Shown: positions 33,338 through 38,646 of the stretch, piece by piece | How positions within the stretch are numbered: the first letter of the stretch is position 1 | Layout: the number at the start of each line of letters is the position of its first letter | Origin: Aromatoleum evansii | Lineage (GTDB): Bacteria > Pseudomonadota > Gammaproteobacteria > Burkholderiales > Rhodocyclaceae | Length of the DNA stretch: 38,646 nt | Direction: 5' to 3' | NCBI RefSeq assembly: GCF_012910805.1 | Contig: NZ_WTVK01000051.1 | Span: 1 to 38,646 of the forward strand | Position numbers and translations under genes: made by a program | The notes under the pieces: model-generated | What the model was told of the DNA's origin: nothing | The model's input: the letters and a program-made list of their open reading frames with translations, nothing else | Database searches by the model: none

Positions 33338-34288
33338 TCAAAGCGTAACGTCATCGAACGAGCACAGGCGCGCGACCTGCGCGATGTCGGCGACGCCGGT
33401 CGCGGGCAGGCCGTTCTTCGCCTGCCAAGCCTTGATGCAGCGCGCGCTGGTCTGGCCGAAGAGGCCGTCGGCCTTGATGTCGACGCCGCGCAGCGACAGG
33501 CCCAGTTGCAGGCGGCGCACGTCGAGCCCGCGCATGATCGGCGAGCCGACCGCGAGCGGGCGCGAACCCGGGGCGGGGCCGTCGAAGCAGCCCGGCGGCA
33601 GGGCGGCCAGCGTCGCCGGCGAGATCTCGGCGTTGCGCACGACCAGCGGCAGCTCGAGGTTCCAGTAGCCCTGGTCGATCAGGCGCTGGAAGGCATCCAT
33701 GCGATAAACGGTGGGGCGCAGGTCGGCGCGCGCGTGACCGCCGAGCCAGGCGCGCCGCGTCGCCACGTAGCCGGCGACCCACTTCCGTTCGCCTGCGGCG
33801 GCGACGCTGCCATGCGCGGCATTGCAGCGGTCGCGCATCGCCTTCCACGCGCCATGCACGAAGCTGTCATACACCACGGCGCAGCCGAGCGGCGACGCGA
33901 TGCCTTCGCGGGCGGCCGCGCGCATCGCCGGCTGCCAGTAGTGCTCGTCGAAGAAGGCGTCCTGCACGTCGCGCATCACCGCGTCGTCGGCGCCGGCGCG
34001 CAGGATGTTGTGCAGCGCGCCGTCGCTGTCCAGCGCAAGGTCGACGGCATCGAAGCGCGGCAGGTAGCGCTCGAGCAGCGGGGCGAATTCGGCGCCGGGC
34101 GCGGAGCAGTATTGGCGCAGCAGCTTGGCGAGGTTGCCCGAGCCGAGCGTCGTCTGCGAGCGACCGTAGGTGAGGTGGCCGGTGTCGCCGCGGATGATCG
34201 TGACCATGCCGTAGTCCCCCAGCACCTGGCCGGTCTCGAAAAGATTGACGATGCTCTCGGCGGTCTTCTTCTGCGTGGCTGTCAGCAT
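33338..34288 (-). CDS. Chitosanase-like (GH46) protein with C-terminal peptidoglycan-binding domain
   Basis: 316 aa. Residues ~1-230 resemble GH46 chitosanases: QKKTAESIVNLFETGQVLGD, then MVTIIRGDTGHLTYGRSQTT, giving E18 and D35 as the expected acid/base pair, and later DEHYWQPAMRAA and YDSFVHGAWKAMRDR. Residues ~245-316 are a peptidoglycan-binding-1 module (LDVRRLQLGLSLRGVDIKAD, GLFGQTSARCIKAWQAKNGL). No signal peptide is seen: the protein starts directly with the domain. It could therefore act in the cytoplasm, be released on lysis, or leave by a dedicated route. AGGAG precedes the ATG at 34288, 53 bases after the stop of the GGDEF-EAL gene. The metacaspase gene starts 205 bases downstream on the same strand, after its own promoter-like region. 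Confidence 0.82.
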   Translation of the reverse strand: MLTATQKKTAESIVNLFETGQVLGDYGMVTIIRGDTGHLTYGRSQTTLGSGNLAKLLRQYCSAPGAEFAPLLERYLPRFDAVDLALDSDGALHNILRAGADDAVMRDVQDAFFDEHYWQPAMRAAAREGIASPLGCAVVYDSFVHGAWKAMRDRCNAAHGSVAAAGERKWVAGYVATRRAWLGGHARADLRPTVYRMDAFQRLIDQGYWNLELPLVVRNAEISPATLAALPPGCFDGPAPGSRPLAVGSPIMRGLDVRRLQLGLSLRGVDIKADGLFGQTSARCIKAWQAKNGLPATGVADIAQVARLCSFDDVTL

Positions 34289-34341
34289 GGACTCGACTCC
34301 TGTCGTCGGGGAAACTCGCGGGTAAGGGATGGGGATGGTGC

Positions 34342-37300
34342 TCAGGCGTCCGGGCTGCTCCGGTCGTCGAAACAATCGATCAGCGCGATCACCAGGTCGC
34401 GCGATGCCGTGCGGAACTTCAGGCCGGCGAGCGCGCGGCGTGCCGAGGCCTGATAGCCATGGTTATAGTCGGCCACGATCTGGCCCGCCAGCTTGTGGAA
34501 GTCCCTGTGCATGCGTGTCAGGTGCGCAAGGCGATCGGTGGGCAGGGCGTCGTTGCGGTCTATCCAGCGGCCCAGCTCGCACAGGCTCGTCGAGCTGGCT
34601 TCGGCATCGTCCAGCGCGTCGGCGCTGGATCGCCCGCTGACGTAGGCGTTGAGCCGCTTGCGCCAGTTGAGGTGGGCCTCGATGGCCTGCTTCAGGTCCA
34701 GTCCGTGCCGCCTCCATTCTTCCCGTTCCAGGAACGCGGCCAGGTCGGGCGAGCGTTCGCCGAGCAGCCGGCGCAGCCATGCGTCGATGTCGAGGTCGTC
34801 GCGCCGCAGCGCGGTGAGCAGGCGCGACTCTTCCGGGCCGAGGTCGTCGACCGAGGCCAGCAGGAAGTGCTTCTGCAGCATCGCCTCGAACGCCTCCGCC
34901 GGCAGCGGCTTGCCGATGAGGTAGCCCTGCAGGAAGTCGCAGCCGAGCTCGCGCAGGAAGCTCACCTGTTCCACGGTCTCGACGCCTTCCGCGGTGACGT
35001 GCAGCCCGAGGCTGTGCGCCATGTTGATGATCGCCTCGACGAGATGCGCGTCGTTGCGGTCGTCCGGGCAGTCGTTGATGAAGCTGCGGTCGATCTTGAC
35101 GATGTCGACGGGGAAGCGCTTGAGATAGGACAGCGACGAGAAGCCGGTGCCGAAGTCGTCCAGCGCGTAGCCGATGCCCAGCGCCTTGATGTCGCGCATG
35201 CGCGCCTCCATCGATTCGCTGCCGCCCATCAGCACCGATTCGGTGATCTCGACCATGAGGCTGCCGCGGTCCATGCCGAACTCGTTCAGCACGCCGGCGA
35301 CCAGGTCCGGCAGGCCGGCTTCGCGGAACTGCACGCCGGACATGTTCACCGCCAGCCGCAGCGTCCCGTGCCCCTGTTCGCGCCACGCCCGGGACTGGCG
35401 CGCGGCCTCGCGCAGCGCCCATTCGCCGATGCCGATGATGAGGCCGCTGTCCTCGGCCACGGGGATGAACTCCAGCGGCGACACCGCGCCGCGCTCGGGG
35501 TGGGTCCAGCGGATCAGCGCCTCGGCGCCGACCAGTTCGCCGCTGTCGGCATCGACGATGGGCTGGTAGTGCAGCGAGAAGGCCTGCTGCTCGAGCGCCG
35601 TGCGCAGGTCCGCCTCGAGCTTCAGTCGCGCCAGCGCGTCGCTCTGCATCTCGCGGGCGTAGAACTGGAAGCGGTTCTTGCCGGCCTGCTTGGACTTGTA
35701 CATCGCGATGTCGGCGTTGCGGAACAGCGTCTGCACGTCGTCGCCGTCGTCCGGGTAAACGGTGATGCCGACGCTGCCCGACATGCGGTGCTGCATGCCG
35801 CCCAGCGAGAACGGATCGCGCAGCACGCTGACGATCTTCTCGGCGATCGCGTTCAGGTCCTCGGGCTCGGCGAGGTCATGCACGACGATCGTGAACTCGT
35901 CGCCGCCGAAGCGCGCCACGGTGTCCTGCTCGCGCACGCAGAAGGTCAGGCGGCGCGCGACTTCGACCAGCAGTTCGTCGCCGGTGTCATGCCCCAGCGT
36001 GTCGTTGATCCACTTGAAACCGTCCAGGTCGAGGAACAGCAGGCCCACCCGGGTGCGGTAGCGCCGCGCGTGCGTCATCGCCTGGTCGAGGCGGTCCTGC
36101 AGCAGGCTGCGGTTGGCGAGGCCGGTGAGCGGGTCGAAGTTGGCCTGGCGCCAGATCGCTTCTTCCTGCTGCTTGCGCTGGGTGATGTCGTTGAACAGCG
36201 AGATGAATCCCGCGATCTTGCCGCGGTCGTCATAGATCGCGGAGATCGTCTGCCACTGCGGGTAGATATCGCCGTTCTTGCGCCGGTTCCAGATCTCGGA
36301 TTCCCACAGGCCCTTGTGGGTCAGCGAATCCCACATGTTCGCGTAAAAGGTCGCGTCGTGGCGCCCGGAAGAGAGCAGCGACGGCCGGCGTCCCAGAACC
36401 TCGTCGGCGGCGTAACCGGTGATCGCGGTGAAGGCCGGATTGATTGCCGTGATCTTCGCGTTCGCGTCGGTGGTCATGATTCCCTGGTTCGACGCGTTGA
36501 ACACCACCATCGCCTGTTTCATGCGGGTCTCGAAGCGCTTGCGTTCGGTGATGTCCTGCATGCTGAGCTGCAGCAGCGTTCGGTCGCCGTGGCGGAAGCT
36601 CATGCAGCGGATCTCGGCGTCCCACTCCTCGCCGTCCGGGCGGCGGTTGCGCCACTCGAACACGCTCACGCGCGTGTCCAGGCAGCGCGCGAGCTGCTCG
36701 TTGCCGGCCTCGCCCGACGGGCGCCCGTCCGGCTGCACCGGCGCGGCGAGGTTGAGCGGGGAGCGGCCGATCATGCTGCGCCGGTCAGGGTAGCCGCACA
36801 GGGCCGCCGCGGCGTCGTTGCAGTCGATGAAGCGGCGCGTGCCGGGGTCGAGGATCACCTGCGCGATGTGCGAATGCTCGAACAGGGTCTTGTTGTACGT
36901 CTCGCTGTCGACCAGCGCCTGCATCGCCTCCTTCTGCCCGGAGACGTCGTTCATCACGCCGACGAACTGATGGGGTTCGCCGCCGGGGGAGAGGATGGGC
37001 GCGATGCGCAGGTCGCTCCAGTACAGCTCGCCGTCCTTGCGCCGGTTGAGCAACTCGCCCTGCCAGCTGTCGCCCCGCAGGATCACGTTCCACAGATCCG
37101 CATACACCTCGCGCGGCGTCTTGCCGGAGCGGAACAATGCCGGCGTCCGCCCGGCCGCCTCGTCCGCGGGGTAGCCGGTGATGCGCGTGAACGCCGGGTT
37201 CGTATATTCGATTGCCGCCGAGCGGTCGGTAATGACGATGCCCGAGGTGCTCGCATCGACCGCCACCTTGAACAGCCGCAGCCGGTGCGCCGCGCGGCGG

Positions 37301-38385
37301 CGCTGCTCGAGCAGCACGCCGGCCAGCACGATCAGCAGCAGCGCAATGATCTCGACGTGCATGTGCAGCAGCGTGGTCCGGCCCAGGGTCGAGCGATCCA
37401 CCACGTGATACACCGTCCATGGCGCGCTGTTCAGGCGTACGCCCGCCAGCAGCCAGCCCTCATGCTCCCTGTAGCCCGACTGCGCGCCATCGACGAGATC
37501 CGGCAAGCTGCCCGACAGCTCGCGTGGAAGCGTGCGTTCGACGAGGCGGACCTCCGAATCCCCCGGTTTCACCACCTCGGGGTCGGCGATCAGCTGGCCC
37601 TGTTCGTTGGCGACGAAAATCCGGCCGATCTCCATCCCGGGGCCGGCGAGGTAGCCGTTCAGTGTGTCGAGTGTGATGTCGAGCGCGACGATGGCGCGGA
37701 AGTGGCCGGCGGAATCGTAGACCGGTGCGGTCACCGAACTCATGATGCCCTTGCCGGCTTCGTCGACGTAAGCCTCGCTCCACTTCAGCGCCCGCTCCGG
37801 ATTGTTCTCGGGTGCGGCCCGTGTGACGACAGGGTGGGTGAGCATCTCGTCGCGCCACCACAGGTACTTCCATTGTGCATCCAGCGGGTAGACGCTGACG
37901 AAGCCCGCGCGCGACGTGTAATACACCCAGGCCGCCTGGGGGACGTTCTCGCGCACGCGCTGGAACACCGGGATCAGGTGCAGCGCGACTTCGATCTCGC
38001 GCTCCATCGGTGCGGGGAGGGCTGCGGGGTCGCCGCGACCGAAGACGTATGCACCGAGGCCGGGCGGTACATCCTCTGGAACGCGCGTCGTGGCGAACAG
38101 GCCGGGCTCGGGGAATGTCGCGAAGGCCTTGCGCAGCGGGCTGCGTGCATGGACGACCTCGTCGCGCATCGCGCGCTCCGCCTCCACCCGCAGGATCGCG
38201 ACGTGGTCGGTTGCGGACTTCGCCGTGGCATCGAGCGCGCCGCTCATCGCCTGCAGGCTCTCCCCCGAAAGACGCAGCGCCGCGGCGACGCGGAAGGACC
38301 ACAACTCGTAGAAGCCGAATCCCGCCAGCCCGATCACTGCGGCGTACGCGATGAGCACGACCCGGTTGAGCTGCGGAGCTTTCAC
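34342..38385 (-). CDS. Membrane sensor dCache-PAS-PAS-PAS-GGDEF-EAL-CZB (c-di-GMP turnover)
   Basis: 1347 aa. A membrane helix (~9-30), a periplasmic dCache-like sensor (~40-330), a second helix (~343-360), then three PAS domains (~370-485, 490-615, 622-740). The GGDEF domain (~745-910) has an intact active site RFGGDEF (825-831) and I-site RxxD (R818-D821). The EAL domain (~920-1170) has E955 (EALIRW), N1014, E1046, D1076/D1077 (DDFGTG), K1097 and E1133, so phosphodiesterase activity is also expected. After a linker, residues ~1230-1310 match a chemoreceptor zinc-binding (CZB) domain: H1238 (EAHLNW), C1269 (SLCELGRWI), H1293 and H1297 (HRDFH). CZB domains sense zinc or oxidants such as hypochlorous acid in other proteins. 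The start is GTG at 38385 with AGGTGG upstream. Confidence 0.94.
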   Translation of the reverse strand: MKAPQLNRVVLIAYAAVIGLAGFGFYELWSFRVAAALRLSGESLQAMSGALDATAKSATDHVAILRVEAERAMRDEVVHARSPLRKAFATFPEPGLFATTRVPEDVPPGLGAYVFGRGDPAALPAPMEREIEVALHLIPVFQRVRENVPQAAWVYYTSRAGFVSVYPLDAQWKYLWWRDEMLTHPVVTRAAPENNPERALKWSEAYVDEAGKGIMSSVTAPVYDSAGHFRAIVALDITLDTLNGYLAGPGMEIGRIFVANEQGQLIADPEVVKPGDSEVRLVERTLPRELSGSLPDLVDGAQSGYREHEGWLLAGVRLNSAPWTVYHVVDRSTLGRTTLLHMHVEIIALLLIVLAGVLLEQRRRAAHRLRLFKVAVDASTSGIVITDRSAAIEYTNPAFTRITGYPADEAAGRTPALFRSGKTPREVYADLWNVILRGDSWQGELLNRRKDGELYWSDLRIAPILSPGGEPHQFVGVMNDVSGQKEAMQALVDSETYNKTLFEHSHIAQVILDPGTRRFIDCNDAAAALCGYPDRRSMIGRSPLNLAAPVQPDGRPSGEAGNEQLARCLDTRVSVFEWRNRRPDGEEWDAEIRCMSFRHGDRTLLQLSMQDITERKRFETRMKQAMVVFNASNQGIMTTDANAKITAINPAFTAITGYAADEVLGRRPSLLSSGRHDATFYANMWDSLTHKGLWESEIWNRRKNGDIYPQWQTISAIYDDRGKIAGFISLFNDITQRKQQEEAIWRQANFDPLTGLANRSLLQDRLDQAMTHARRYRTRVGLLFLDLDGFKWINDTLGHDTGDELLVEVARRLTFCVREQDTVARFGGDEFTIVVHDLAEPEDLNAIAEKIVSVLRDPFSLGGMQHRMSGSVGITVYPDDGDDVQTLFRNADIAMYKSKQAGKNRFQFYAREMQSDALARLKLEADLRTALEQQAFSLHYQPIVDADSGELVGAEALIRWTHPERGAVSPLEFIPVAEDSGLIIGIGEWALREAARQSRAWREQGHGTLRLAVNMSGVQFREAGLPDLVAGVLNEFGMDRGSLMVEITESVLMGGSESMEARMRDIKALGIGYALDDFGTGFSSLSYLKRFPVDIVKIDRSFINDCPDDRNDAHLVEAIINMAHSLGLHVTAEGVETVEQVSFLRELGCDFLQGYLIGKPLPAEAFEAMLQKHFLLASVDDLGPEESRLLTALRRDDLDIDAWLRRLLGERSPDLAAFLEREEWRRHGLDLKQAIEAHLNWRKRLNAYVSGRSSADALDDAEASSTSLCELGRWIDRNDALPTDRLAHLTRMHRDFHKLAGQIVADYNHGYQASARRALAGLKFRTASRDLVIALIDCFDDRSSPDA

Positions 38386-38530
38386 ACGCCACCTGATTCG
38401 CTGGGGGAATGACCGAACCCGGCAAATCTAACTTATTACGGTGACAGGGAGATGCCGAAATGACGGCGGGGCACTCAATTTCTCACGAAACGCGGGGCGG
38501 AGATGGCTGCCGCCTCGCAGCGAGCGGCAA

Positions 38531-38646
38531 TCAGCGCGTCAGCCCTGCGTTGTCGACGGTGCGCTCCACGATGCGGCGCAGCAGGGCGCGCGCGAATTCG
38601 CCGGCGGGCGATTGCAGCGCGGGCGGGCGGGCGGTCAGAAATACGG
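38531..38646 (-). CDS. C-terminal end of a probable LysR-type regulator (partial)
   Basis: Reading in from the window edge, the last 37 codons give VFLTARPPALQSPAGEFARA, LLRRIVERTVDNAGLTR and a TGA at 38533-38531. The pattern FLTARPPALQSPAGEFARALL resembles the end of LysR-family effector domains, where a strand is followed by SPAxxxF and a final helix. It is too short to be sure. The gap to the GGDEF-EAL gene (38386-38530) contains TAATAA on the minus strand (38438-38433), a possible -10, and no gene. Confidence 0.5.
   Translation of the reverse strand, partial: VFLTARPPALQSPAGEFARALLRRIVERTVDNAGLTR

Noticed and set aside
33338-38385. Including the chitosanase-like and GGDEF-EAL genes as firm members of the metacaspase system
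   Set aside because: Same strand and close, but a promoter-like region separates the metacaspase gene from them and no functional link is visible, so they are reported separately.
34459-38412. Long open frame (1317 codons) on the plus strand opposite the GGDEF-EAL gene
   Set aside because: Same antisense effect; no recognisable motif, and the minus-strand frame has complete GGDEF, EAL and PAS signatures.

Overview
The window is about 68% GC by eye, densely coded, with strong G/C bias at third codon positions. The gene content (branched-chain ABC transporter, glutathione-dependent formaldehyde oxidation, ethanolamine ammonia-lyase, c-di-GMP signalling, GC-rich dispersed repeats of the TAGGGCGGGAGGAGC and GTGGGAGCGGCTTCAGCC types) suggests a betaproteobacterium, most likely Rhodocyclales (Azoarcus/Aromatoleum/Thauera relatives). 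That placement is inference from protein style and repeat families, not a database match. No tRNA, rRNA, CRISPR array, IS element or integrase was seen.

Layout. 1-3730: ethanolamine ammonia-lyase genes (start of eutC, then eutB, minus strand), a 29-residue membrane peptide, a DUF3175 protein, and an EntS-like MFS exporter. 3919-8855: a complete branched-chain amino-acid-type ABC transporter (binding protein, two permeases, two ATPases), broken up by repeat-filled gaps. 9111-12267: S-formylglutathione hydrolase and glutathione-dependent formaldehyde dehydrogenase, divergent from a LysR regulator. 12268-15767: a three-domain ACP / fatty-acyl-AMP-ligase-like / PlsC acyltransferase fusion, behind a small lipoprotein with a ClpP-like look. 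16067-18007: archease and the RNA ligase RtcB. 18041-23407: acetyl-CoA-synthetase-like enzyme, E1 alpha, E1 beta and E2 of a 2-oxoacid dehydrogenase with overlapping genes, then a free-standing acyl carrier protein. 23447-26099: MscS channel, two Hsp20 chaperones behind a heat-shock-like promoter, and a Tat-exported beta-carbonic-anhydrase-like protein.

The most unusual part is 26433-34288 on the minus strand. A metacaspase-type protease (264 aa) precedes a 1947-residue protein. That protein carries two alpha/beta-hydrolase domains with apparently complete Ser-Asp-His triads (the second LCAT-like), a middle domain resembling the N-terminal macro-like domain of leucyl aminopeptidases, a CHAT caspase-fold protease domain with His and Cys, and a helical tail. 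Two caspase-superfamily proteases are thus linked to two predicted lipases, which looks like a protease-controlled lipase effector system, possibly for defence or regulated cell death. Just upstream on the same strand lie a leaderless chitosanase-like/peptidoglycan-binding protein and a 1347-residue dCache-PAS3-GGDEF-EAL-CZB protein; whether they belong to the same system is open. The window ends in the last codons of a probable LysR-type gene.
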